The position numbers were made by a program, and so were the translations under genes. DNA of 64,000 nucleotides from JAWKTV01 sp041398905 (GTDB taxonomy: Bacteria > Planctomycetota > Planctomycetia > Planctomycetales > Planctomycetaceae). Of this stretch, positions 48,047 through 56,446 are shown one piece after another; the stretch's first letter is position 1, and each line of letters opens with the position of its first letter. The notes beneath the pieces were generated by a model that was not told the DNA's origin, did no database searches, and was given only the letters and a program-made list of their open reading frames with translations. Location: contig JAWKTV010000004.1 in assembly GCA_041398905.1 (NCBI GenBank), positions 186,001 through 250,000 on the forward strand, written 5' to 3'.

Positions 48047-50530
48047 TTGGTGATGCAGTCCCGCGCGTCGGCCGGCGGATTCTGGTCCGCGGATGCGCAA
48101 CCCGGATGGAACTGGCTACAATGCCGCCACTGGCAACTGGATGATGCCGGCGCGTTGCGAACTTGGCCAAAGTCCTTTTCACGGCAGCTTGTGGGCTGGA
48201 ACACGATCACACACCGGCTCACCGAATGGCTGCGCGAGTTCCTGCTGGGATTCCGTCTGCCGCTGCTGTTGATCGGGATCGCGGCCACGCTGGTCGCCTG
48301 GCCGATCGCCCGTTCGCTCGAACTTGATCAGTCGATCGCCGCGTTCTTCGCTCCGGACGATCCCGTGCTGGTCGCCTGGCAGGACAGCCAGCGGTGGTTC
48401 GGAGACGACGAGTTCCTGCTCGTGGCCTACAAGCTGCAGACGGGGCGCATCAGCGGGGCGGAGCACCTCAACGAGTTGCGGCAATTCGTCCGGCAGCTCA
48501 ACGAAGTTCCCGGCATCGACCCTGCGGGAACGCAGTCGCTCGATTCGCTACTGAGGCCGGAGTTCGGCGACAGCCCGCTGGATCGGATCGCGGCGCGGGC
48601 CTATACCCGCGTCAATCGTGACGCGATCATGGCGTTTGGCGAGCACTTGGTCGTCAGCGAGGATCGCACCAGCACCAGCATTGTGCTCCGTCTGGAGCCG
48701 CAGGACGAAGCGCGGATTCCGCGCAGCCGCACGTTCGACGAAATTCGTCGTCTCGCCGCCGAGCACGACCCGCCCGCCTTCGTCGCTGGCGAGCCGATCC
48801 AGGTCAACGACATGTTCCGGTACGTCGAGTCGGACAGTCGAACACTGGGGGTGTGGTCGACCGGGCTGCTGCTCGCGATGATTCTCATCCTGTTCCGCAA
48901 CATTCGCTGGGTGCTGCTGCCGCTGGTGGTCGTGCATGCCACGCTCACCTGGACACGGGCGATTCTCGTGTGGAGCGATGTCCGCCTCAGCATGGTCAGC
49001 ACGATGATGACTTCGCTCGTCACGATCGTCGGCATCGCCACCGTCACGCACGTCGCGGTCGCCTATCGCGATCTGCGCAGCGATCGCGATCCACTCGACG
49101 CCGTGCGCGAGACCCTGCGACTGATGATGCCACCGATCTTCTGGACGGGGGTCACCACCGCGATTGGCTTCGGTGCCCTGCTCTCCAGTCGTGTGCTGCC
49201 GGTACGAAGCTTTGGCATCATGCTGGCATTGGCGTCGCTGCTGGTGCTCGTCGCCTGCGCCGTGTTCCTGCCGGGCGGCATTCTTGTTGGCCGACTCGAT
49301 GGAACACCACGCCGCTCACCGTTGCAGGGGCCGCTGGTTCGCGGGCTGCTCACGATGTCATCCGTGATCGAACGTCGGCCGCGTGCCTGGCTGGCCGGGC
49401 TGTTGATGATCGCCGCGATCACCGGAGTCGGCCTGCTGCGACTGCGCGTCGAGACCGACTTCAGCCGCAACTTCCGCCACGGCAGCCCGATTCGCAACGC
49501 CATTCATTTCTTTGAGAATGAAATGGGAGGTGTCGGCCTGTGGGAGATTCATTTCTCTTTCGGCAAGCCTCATGCCGAGCTTGGCGACTCCCCGACTTCC
49601 GCCCAGTTGCGAGACGCTCAGATGGCTGAACTCGCCGACGAAGCGACCTTGCAGCAGACCCGTGATCTGGCCGAACGGCTCCGCAATCTGAAGCTCGCCG
49701 ATGGCACCACACTTACCAAGGTGGTCACGCTGACCGAGGGGATCGACTTCGCGCCCGGCTCCAGGCTCGCCACCAAGCTCGATCGACTGCACTCGATCCA
49801 ACCCGATTTTACCCCTGCCTTGTTCAACGCGAAGTCCGGAAAAATGCGGATGGTGCTCCGCTCGGAAGAGCAGCAACCCGCCGAGACCAAGCTGCAATTG
49901 ATCGACCAGGTGACCGCCGCCGCTCGCGACACCTTCCCGGATGCCCGCGCCACCGGACTGTATCTGCTGCTCGCCAAGCTCATCTCGAGCCTGCTCGACG
50001 ACCAGCTCAGGAGCTTCCTGGTCGCCTCGGTCGGAATTTTGCTGTGCATCGCGATCGCGTTCCGCAGCATTCGGATCGGACTCATCGCGCTGGTTCCCAA
50101 TGTCTTTCCACTGCTGCTGGTGATTGGCGGCATGGGTTGGACCGGCCTGCCAGTCAACCTGGGTACCGCGATGATCGCCAGTGTGTCGATGGGGCTGACC
50201 GTCGACAGCAGCATCCACTACATCAGCGGCTTCCTCCGCGCCCGACAGGCCGGTGCCGACTATGGTGAAGCGGTCCGGCAAACGCACCAGAGCGTCGGTG
50301 TGGCGGTGGTGTTCTCGAACTTGATCCTGATCGGCGGTTTCCTGGTGCTGCTGCTCTCAAACTTCATGCCGCTCGTGTACTTTGGTGGTCTGGTCAGCCT
50401 GTCGATGGTGGGGGGATTGCTTGGCAGTCTGGTGTTGCTCCCGCTGCTGTTGCGGTGGGCGCCAACTGATGTCGACAATTCGCAAGGCCCCGGCGTGCCG
50501 CCACTCGAATCCGATCCAGTTCCTTCGTGA
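48047..50530 (+). CDS. MMPL/RND-family membrane transporter
   Basis: 827 residues as written; the first ~60 are weakly conserved and a GTG near 48191 (before GWNTITHRLTEWL) is an alternative start. The protein has the two-repeat RND topology: membrane helix LPLLLIGIAATLVAWPIA, a large outside domain, a five-helix bundle (WVLLPLVVVHATLTW, TSLVTIVGIATVTHVAVAY, IFWTGVTTAIGFGAL, LALASLLVLVACAVFLPGG), then a second outside domain and a second bundle near the C-terminus (LVASVGILLCIAIAFRSIRI, NVFPLLLVIGGMGWTGLPVN). MMPL proteins export lipids, hopanoids or similar hydrophobic molecules, driven by the proton gradient. Substrate unknown. Confidence 0.9.
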   Translation: MVMQSRASAGGFWSADAQPGWNWLQCRHWQLDDAGALRTWPKSFSRQLVGWNTITHRLTEWLREFLLGFRLPLLLIGIAATLVAWPIARSLELDQSIAAFFAPDDPVLVAWQDSQRWFGDDEFLLVAYKLQTGRISGAEHLNELRQFVRQLNEVPGIDPAGTQSLDSLLRPEFGDSPLDRIAARAYTRVNRDAIMAFGEHLVVSEDRTSTSIVLRLEPQDEARIPRSRTFDEIRRLAAEHDPPAFVAGEPIQVNDMFRYVESDSRTLGVWSTGLLLAMILILFRNIRWVLLPLVVVHATLTWTRAILVWSDVRLSMVSTMMTSLVTIVGIATVTHVAVAYRDLRSDRDPLDAVRETLRLMMPPIFWTGVTTAIGFGALLSSRVLPVRSFGIMLALASLLVLVACAVFLPGGILVGRLDGTPRRSPLQGPLVRGLLTMSSVIERRPRAWLAGLLMIAAITGVGLLRLRVETDFSRNFRHGSPIRNAIHFFENEMGGVGLWEIHFSFGKPHAELGDSPTSAQLRDAQMAELADEATLQQTRDLAERLRNLKLADGTTLTKVVTLTEGIDFAPGSRLATKLDRLHSIQPDFTPALFNAKSGKMRMVLRSEEQQPAETKLQLIDQVTAAARDTFPDARATGLYLLLAKLISSLLDDQLRSFLVASVGILLCIAIAFRSIRIGLIALVPNVFPLLLVIGGMGWTGLPVNLGTAMIASVSMGLTVDSSIHYISGFLRARQAGADYGEAVRQTHQSVGVAVVFSNLILIGGFLVLLLSNFMPLVYFGGLVSLSMVGGLLGSLVLLPLLLRWAPTDVDNSQGPGVPPLESDPVPS

Positions 50531-50793
50531 CAAGGCGGGCTACGGCTGATTGTCGATGCGACAGTCGACTGCGGTCTCACGCGATTTTCTGGCGGGAAGT
50601 CCTGGGGAAGAGGCCCAAGACACGTTGTTCGAAAAACTCTTGACCAATACCGAATCGTGCAGGTGACGGGATCGTCTGCCTGCATGATGATGGATGCACT
50701 CCCTGGCGCTTCGTGCTGGTAGGGGCGGCGACACGGAAACGATTTCGAAACGACTCCTGCAGTGAAAGCACTAGCTCGCCACCTCACAGTCTC

Positions 50794-51219
50794 ATGGACG
50801 CCCCAATGACCGGTCCCGCGATTACCGACGAAGAACTTCTGGCGTTTCTTGACGAAATGCTCTCGGTGGAGCGCGCCGTCGAGGTCGAGGCCGCGCTCCG
50901 CGGATCGTCGGAACTCGCACATCGTGCCGCGCTGCTGCGACGCCTGCACGACGACAGCCTCCACAGCGTCGGCGAGATCTGGCGACGCCGACAGTTGTCC
51001 TGTCCCGCCCGCGCGGAACTGGGGAATTACTTGCTCGGTGTCCTCGATACCGCCGAGGCGGATTACGTCGAATTCCATCTCCATCAGGTCGGGTGCCGAA
51101 CTTGCAACGCAAACTGCGACGACCTGCGGTCGGCGACCCTCGACGCGGCCGGTGCACAGTCGCGACGCGAGAGATACTTTGAATCGTCGGCGGGCGGGCT
51201 GCGACGCTCCGGAAACTGA
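50794..51219 (+). CDS. Small anti-sigma-like/conserved planctomycete protein
   Basis: 141 residues from ATG at 50794. The beginning MTGPAITDEELLAFLDEML and the helical ERAVEVEAALRGSSELAHRAALL resemble the N-termini of anti-sigma factors. Cys residues are in CRTCNANCDDL, with a His in the preceding EFHLHQVGC: a zinc-binding HCC-like arrangement is possible. No membrane segment follows, unlike classic anti-sigma factors. Function is unknown, and no sigma factor gene adjoins it. Confidence 0.6.
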   Translation: MDAPMTGPAITDEELLAFLDEMLSVERAVEVEAALRGSSELAHRAALLRRLHDDSLHSVGEIWRRRQLSCPARAELGNYLLGVLDTAEADYVEFHLHQVGCRTCNANCDDLRSATLDAAGAQSRRERYFESSAGGLRRSGN

Positions 51220-51325
51220 CCGGCCTCCGATCCGACGCTCACGCTGAACGCACGCCTGAACCGACGCATCGAGGATCGATCACAAAGATTCCGGTGGAAG
51301 GGGCGAAAGAACGCGGCCGATTTGC

Positions 51326-51353
51326 TTGTCGGTTGGCGAAGGGCCGATATACT
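51326..51353 (+). promoter_or_regulatory. Promoter of tRNA-Leu
   Basis: TTGTCG (51326-51331) and TATACT (51348-51353) with a 16-bp gap lie 60 bp before the tRNA gene. The -10 box differs from consensus at one position. Leader of about 55 bases expected. Confidence 0.45.
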
Positions 51354-51412
51354 GCTCGCTTCCTCGCTGGAGTCTGAGCCGGGCCGACATCGTCGAAACC
51401 GGACATTCACCT

Positions 51413-51498
<86 letters not shown>

Positions 51499-51515
51499 CT
51501 GTTGACGGAATTCAA

Positions 51516-51562
51516 AACGAACAAGGGACTTGCGGCAACCCGCCGTGAGTCCCTTGTTCGTT
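51516..51562 (+). terminator. Long hairpin after tRNA-Leu
   Basis: AACGAACAAGGGACT (51516-51530) and AGTCCCTTGTTCGTT (51548-51562) form a perfect 15-bp stem; the 17-base loop can form a further CGGC/GCCG stem. It lies 18 bases after the tRNA and no T-run follows it. It could end transcription or protect the processed 3' end; a mobile-element attachment site is not indicated because no second copy or integrase is seen. Confidence 0.55.
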
Positions 51563-51879
51563 ACAGGGACCATCCGGGGAGCAGCTCGCATCATCAATCT
51601 AGTGCGCTCCGGTCCTGTAGAGAGTTCTCCAGCTTCGGCCTTCGAGCAACCGTCGCAGGCGACGCTTCCCGCCGGTCAACGTCTGTTCCGCCATCGCGGC
51701 GGCCCGTTCCTGTTCCTGGCCGCCACTTTCCTTGATCCTCCGCGCCGGTCGTGACGTTCATCATCCGCCGCCAATCCTTCGCTCACGAAGTGAGTGTGCT
51801 GGAACTCCCAGCAGGCTGCGGTATTCTGGGGGTGGTATGACCGGCCAAGCCTCGTTCAACGATTCGATGAAAGAACCAC
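51563..51879. other. Intergenic region after the tRNA-Leu hairpin
   Basis: About 320 bp without a supported gene. An SGNH-like gene begins at 51880. No further hairpin or promoter was found. Confidence 0.4.
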
Positions 51880-52932
51880 ATGGGTCGCGCTTCCCCCGCC
51901 GCCGATGGTCTGTTCGACCGATCGCGATCGCGAAGGCGAATGATCGTCGCGTTGCAGTCGGGGCAGGCCCGTCGGCAATCCATCGCCAACGATTCCGACC
52001 CGCTTGCTGAGCCGATCCCGCCAGCCGAACTGCTCGCCGGCGGCGTCGAGCCAGCCGCGTCCGCATCACTACTTCCAGCGCTGCCGACCGTGGGCGAGCC
52101 ACCGGTCGCTGCGTCCCTGGTGGTGAGATCCGACGAAGGCGCGTCTGCGGAACGGCCGGACGGAGATGACTTCTCCGCGATTGACGCGCCGATCGCGATC
52201 GATCGAAAGCCTTCGCCAGCGTTGTCGCTCGCTTGTCTGCCGGTCGTCGCGAACGGCCCCGGGTTGGAGCGGCTGGAGCGATCTCTCGCGCAGGCCGAAC
52301 CGCTTACCTGGGTCTTCGCTGGCGACAATCTCGAACCGGTCTCGGCGGAGTCTCGCGAATGGCGAAGCTTCACCAGCTGGTTGGTGGAACGGATTCGGAT
52401 CCAGCTCGGACGCGGCGCCGACGGGATCATCATTCAGACGGAGCCTGCTGGGCGACTGACTCAACTGGCGCGTGGGCTGCATGCCCGCGTGCTGCGGTAT
52501 CGGCCCGACATCGTTTACCTGTCGATCAGCCCCGACGAAGCCCTGCGTGGCTTGCGTGAGTTGGCGCAGTTCGAGGCGGAACTGTTCTCGACGATCGAGC
52601 AGGTCAGTACGAACGACGGGTTGGTGCTGCTGGCGACTCCACCGGTCGTGCCCGCCCCGGATACGGACGACCTCGTCAACCAGCAGGTCTATGCCGAGGC
52701 GATCCGCGCGGCGGCGGCCGAGTTTGATCTACCATTGATCGACCACTTCGCCGTCTGGGAGGCGGCTTACGAGTCTTCGTCGGGATTGGGCGACTGGCTG
52801 GTTCCGGGCCACGATCGACCAGGGCCTCTGGGGCACCGGTTGCTCGCCGAAGTCGCGTCGCGGGCGCTCTGGCTTGACTCTCGGGCCCAGCCGCTGGCGG
52901 ATGTCGACGAACCGGTGCGGGCGCGCAGTTGA
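51880..52932 (+). CDS. SGNH-hydrolase-fold protein lacking the nucleophilic Ser
   Basis: 350 residues (an in-frame ATG at 51940 is an alternative start). The N-terminal ~130 residues are Pro/Ala-rich and probably disordered. From ~140 the SGNH fold appears: block I reads VFAGDNLEPV, with Asn where GDS has its Ser nucleophile. YRPDIVYLSIS, LVLLATPPVVP and DHFAVWE with GHRLLAEVA cover the later blocks. A catalytic Asp and His could be kept in the last block, but the missing Ser suggests a non-hydrolytic protein. No signal peptide. Role unknown. Confidence 0.6.
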   Translation: MGRASPAADGLFDRSRSRRRMIVALQSGQARRQSIANDSDPLAEPIPPAELLAGGVEPAASASLLPALPTVGEPPVAASLVVRSDEGASAERPDGDDFSAIDAPIAIDRKPSPALSLACLPVVANGPGLERLERSLAQAEPLTWVFAGDNLEPVSAESREWRSFTSWLVERIRIQLGRGADGIIIQTEPAGRLTQLARGLHARVLRYRPDIVYLSISPDEALRGLRELAQFEAELFSTIEQVSTNDGLVLLATPPVVPAPDTDDLVNQQVYAEAIRAAAAEFDLPLIDHFAVWEAAYESSSGLGDWLVPGHDRPGPLGHRLLAEVASRALWLDSRAQPLADVDEPVRARS

Positions 52933-52998
52933 CTCCACCGGACGGCACGTCCCCGCGTGTCACGCATGACGACATTCGCCTTCGTACGAGAACGATTC

Positions 52999-54378
52999 AT
53001 GGCCCCTGCATCGCGTTCCTGGTTCGCCGTGCTGGCTTGCCTCTTGCTGTCAGTCGCGTCTCCTGCGTTCACCGCCGAGCGGCCCAATGTCGTGTTGGTG
53101 CTGTTTGACGATCTCGGCTTTGGGCAGCCTCCGGGGTACGACGCCGCATCGACGTTCTCGATGCCGGCGTTCGAGCAGTTCAGCCATGAGGGCATGCGGT
53201 TCACTGATGCCCATGCGGCCGCGGCGGTCTGCACGCCGACGAGGTACGGAGTGCTCACCGGTCGCTACCCGGCCCGAATCGGACAGTTCGGCGTGCTCAC
53301 GACCTTCTCGAAACCGATCATTCCGAAATCGCGCACGACGGTCGCGGCGTACCTGCAGCAGCAGGGTTACACCACCGCCTGCGTGGGCAAGTGGCACCTC
53401 GGCTTGAGTTGGGAAGGCGGCAAGCCGGGCAGCGAGAACCGCGTGCCGATCGGTAGTCGCCTCACGGCGGGTCCGAACGATCTCGGCTTCGATTACTTCT
53501 GCGGATTCACGCACGCCCGCAACATCGGGACGATCATCGAACAGGACCGAGTCATCGAGCAGGTGGAACCGGTGGAGAACCAGCCGTTGATGCTCGAGAA
53601 GGCTCTCACCTGGCTCGACGGGCGGCGCTCAGCCGATCAGCCATTCTTCTTGTACTTCCCGATGTGTCCACCGCACACCCCGGTCGTGCCGGCACCCGAG
53701 TTCATCGGGCAGAGCGGGGCGGAAGACCTTGTCGGCATGGACCCGCGCTACGGCGACTGGATTCTGCAAGGGGACGCGATGCTCGGTCGCCTGCTGGACA
53801 AGCTCGATGAACTCGGGGTCGCGGACAATACCCTCGTGATCGTCACGAGCGACAACGGTGCCGAGGGCCGCGAGTATCCACCGCTGCGGAAGTCGAAGCG
53901 GAGCATCTATGAAGGAGGGCATCGCGTCCCGTTCGTCGCCCGTTGGCCCGGCCACGTCGCGGCTGGCAGCACCTGCGATGCGACCGTCTGTCTCAACGAT
54001 CTATTCGCGACGATGGCGGACATTCTGGATGCGCCTCCTCCGGCCAACGCCGCCGAAGACAGTGTCACCATGTTGCCGTTGTTGCTTGGCGAGCAGTCGA
54101 CTCCGGTTCGCGAGTCGACCTGGCACCAATCGATGCAGGGCGACATCGCGCTCCGCAGTGGTGAGTGGAAGCTGATTATTCAGAAGAGCGGCGCGCGCGA
54201 GCTTTACAATCTGCGCGACGATCTCTCGGAGAAATCCGATCGAGCGTCGACGGATACCGCCACCGCGGCACGACTGTTCGACGTCCTCGCGCGAGAGGCC
54301 GAGCAGGGCCGCAGCACGACCGGTCTCCAGCAGCCGCGAGAGTACGCGTTCCCGCAGTTGAAAGCGGCGGCTCGATGA
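52999..54378 (+). CDS. Secreted sulfatase (arylsulfatase A-like)
   Basis: 459 residues from the ATG at 52999 (an upstream ATG at 52957 would lengthen the signal). Signal peptide FAVLACLLLSVASPAFTAE. The mature start RPNVVLVLFDDLGFGQ has the metal-binding Asp pair. The formylglycine motif is CTPTR in VCTPTRYGVLTGRYP. GKWHLGLSWEG, PHTPVVPA and TSDNGAEGREY follow. It is shorter than the sulfatase at 26.6 kb and lacks its C-terminal extension, so it likely has a different substrate. folK starts one base after its stop (GTG 54379), so the two are translationally adjacent although functionally unrelated. Confidence 0.93.
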   Translation: MAPASRSWFAVLACLLLSVASPAFTAERPNVVLVLFDDLGFGQPPGYDAASTFSMPAFEQFSHEGMRFTDAHAAAAVCTPTRYGVLTGRYPARIGQFGVLTTFSKPIIPKSRTTVAAYLQQQGYTTACVGKWHLGLSWEGGKPGSENRVPIGSRLTAGPNDLGFDYFCGFTHARNIGTIIEQDRVIEQVEPVENQPLMLEKALTWLDGRRSADQPFFLYFPMCPPHTPVVPAPEFIGQSGAEDLVGMDPRYGDWILQGDAMLGRLLDKLDELGVADNTLVIVTSDNGAEGREYPPLRKSKRSIYEGGHRVPFVARWPGHVAAGSTCDATVCLNDLFATMADILDAPPPANAAEDSVTMLPLLLGEQSTPVRESTWHQSMQGDIALRSGEWKLIIQKSGARELYNLRDDLSEKSDRASTDTATAARLFDVLAREAEQGRSTTGLQQPREYAFPQLKAAAR

Positions 54379-55140
54379 GTGACTTACCGTCAACGGGCCG
54401 CCGACAAGACGCCGGAGTGCCAGTTGGCAGAGTGCGTGATCGCGCTCGGCGGAAACGTTGGCGACGTTCCCCGCAGCTTCACGGAAGTCGCTGAGGAGCT
54501 GCGTCGCGCGGGTTGCGAGGTGTCACGGGTCAGCAGCATCTACCGCACGGCTCCGGTCGGCTCGGACGCCGGCGACACCTACTGGAACGGTGCCATGCTG
54601 CTTCGGTCGCCGTTTGACCCGGCGTCGACGCTCCGGCTGCTGCACGAGATTGAAGGCCGACTGGGCCGCGTTCGTGAAACACATTGGGGACCGCGGACGA
54701 TCGACCTCGACCTGATTGTCATGGGCGATTGCGTGCTCAATCTGCCGCACATCACGTTGCCGCACCCCGCTTGCTGGTATCGCCGCTTCGTGCTGGATCC
54801 GGTGGTCGAGATTGCCGGTGACATCCGGCATCCACTGGCCGACGCGACGTTTTCCGAGTTGAGGCAGCGATTGCTTGACCGGCCGCTGGCGATCGCATGC
54901 GGCGGCCCGGACGCACCGGTGCTCGAGCGAACGCTGCGACTGCAGTTCCCGACGCAGATCGTCATCGTGCAACCCGCTGAGGATCCCACGATCCTGTTCA
55001 CCGCCACATCGATTCCAGGGCCACCGCACGCGGCCCGGCCGCAGCCCGGTCGGTTCGCGTTGCCGCCGGTCTCCGGCGAAGCACTGGCGACCGCCGTCTT
55101 GAAGGCCGCGCTCGACGAGCCGCGACCGATCGTCGAGTGA
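54379..55140 (+). CDS. folK: 2-amino-4-hydroxy-6-hydroxymethyldihydropteridine pyrophosphokinase
   Basis: 253 residues from a GTG at 54379. HPPK transfers pyrophosphate to hydroxymethyldihydropterin in folate synthesis. Signatures are ECVIALGGNVGDVPRSF, TAPVGS, TYWNGAMLL, HWGPRTIDLDLIVMG and LPHPACWYRRFVLDPVVEIA. The active-site Asp pair sits in TIDLDLI. About 95 residues beyond the normal HPPK end (LERTLRLQFPTQ onwards) have no recognised domain. It begins immediately after the sulfatase stop codon. folB is in a different place (36.7 kb). Confidence 0.93.
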   Translation: MTYRQRAADKTPECQLAECVIALGGNVGDVPRSFTEVAEELRRAGCEVSRVSSIYRTAPVGSDAGDTYWNGAMLLRSPFDPASTLRLLHEIEGRLGRVRETHWGPRTIDLDLIVMGDCVLNLPHITLPHPACWYRRFVLDPVVEIAGDIRHPLADATFSELRQRLLDRPLAIACGGPDAPVLERTLRLQFPTQIVIVQPAEDPTILFTATSIPGPPHAARPQPGRFALPPVSGEALATAVLKAALDEPRPIVE

Positions 55141-55258
55141 TCGCGACAGCTCCTCGATTGATGCGGGTCTACCCGCCGTGCATACTGACATTTCCGCATG
55201 GCGAGTGAGCGATCGCGGTCGCGGCGTTGCGGGATCGACTTCTTGAACGGGGTGAGTT

Positions 55259-56077
55259 GTGGCGGAGCAGGTATCATGCATCGGGTTTCTGGGAGCGGGC
55301 AAGATGGCGACCGCCCTGGCTGCGGGGCTTGTGCAGCGAGGCTTCGCAACCTGTGACGGCATCGTCGCGGCCGATATCAGCCCCGCCGCGGGAGTGGCGT
55401 TCGAGCAGATGACCGGCGGGCGGCTCGCCCTCTCCAACCAGGATGTGCTTGCGCAGGCGCGAATCGTCGTGCTGGCGGTCAAGCCCCAAGTCGCGCAGCA
55501 GGTTGTCCAATCGCTGGAGCAGCAACTGACGACGGAGCATCTGCTGATCTCGATCGTCGCCGGCACCACCATTGCGCAGCTCACGGAGTGGTCGGGTGGG
55601 AGGTGCCGCATCGTGCGGGTAATGCCGAATACTCCAGCGCTGGTCGGCGCGGGAGCATCCGGTTTCGCCGGGGCGGAGAGTGTCTCCGAGGCGGACCGCG
55701 ACCTTGTCCGCAGTTTGCTTGAGACCGTCGGGATCGCCATCGAAGTGCCCGAGAGGCTGCTCGATGCGGTCACGGGACTCTCCGGCAGCGGGCCCGCGTA
55801 TGCCTTCGCGATGATCGAAGCGCTGAGTGATGGCGGAGTGCGGATGGGACTGCCCCGCGCTGCGGCGACTCAACTTGCCGCCCAAACGCTGCTGGGCGCG
55901 GCGCGAATGGTGCTCGAGTCGGGCGAACATCCGGGTTCGCTCAAGGACGCCGTCACCAGTCCGGGCGGTACAACCATCGCCGGACTGCATGCATTGGAGC
56001 GTGGCGGGCTACGGGGCGTGCTGATGAACACCGTCGAAGCGGCGACGCTGCGATCGCAGGAGTTGGGGCGAACGTAG
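55259..56077 (+). CDS. proC: Pyrroline-5-carboxylate reductase
   Basis: 272 residues, starting at a GTG (55259) with GGGGTGAG just upstream. ProC reduces pyrroline-5-carboxylate to L-proline with NAD(P)H. The N-terminal dinucleotide-binding fold is GFLGAGKMATALAAGL; VLAVKPQV, VRVMPNTPALVGAG and the C-terminal family signature GLSGSGPAYAF with DAVTSPGGTTIAGLHALE are all present. Single-gene unit, no other proline gene adjacent. The hydroxyproline module at 15.8 kb is not linked. Confidence 0.96.
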   Translation: MAEQVSCIGFLGAGKMATALAAGLVQRGFATCDGIVAADISPAAGVAFEQMTGGRLALSNQDVLAQARIVVLAVKPQVAQQVVQSLEQQLTTEHLLISIVAGTTIAQLTEWSGGRCRIVRVMPNTPALVGAGASGFAGAESVSEADRDLVRSLLETVGIAIEVPERLLDAVTGLSGSGPAYAFAMIEALSDGGVRMGLPRAAATQLAAQTLLGAARMVLESGEHPGSLKDAVTSPGGTTIAGLHALERGGLRGVLMNTVEAATLRSQELGRT

Positions 56078-56446
56078 GGTTTGCAATGGTCGCGATCCCA
56101 CAGTGCGAGAGGTTCGCCGCGGTCGCGAGGCGATCGCGACGTTGCCTCAACTCCACCTGTTGGGTCAAGGCGACACGACATCGCCAAAAAGCAACACCGC
56201 CCGTTTGACCGGGCGATGCTTCGACCTAGGTTTTGAACAGACGACGCCTTGTGGTCTGATCGCCAGCGGCCCGATGCGAGTGGTGTTGCACCACTTGGGA
56301 GGGTGGGCTCATTCGAGATGTTCGCCGTGGTTGTCCCCATGCACAACGGCCGCGTCACGATTAACTGGTGATCGCCTCGCCGAGCGCAACGCACCGGTCG
56401 CGCGTCAACCTGCGGAAGATTCCTCTGGCGAACCCGAGTCAACAGC
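56078..56446. other. Intergenic region before the GGDEF protein
   Basis: About 370 bp with no supported gene, hairpin or clear promoter. It presumably holds the promoter of the downstream gene. Confidence 0.4.

Noticed and set aside
51516..51562. Attachment site next to tRNA-Leu
   Set aside because: No second copy of the tRNA 3' end and no integrase gene; the structure is explained as a hairpin.
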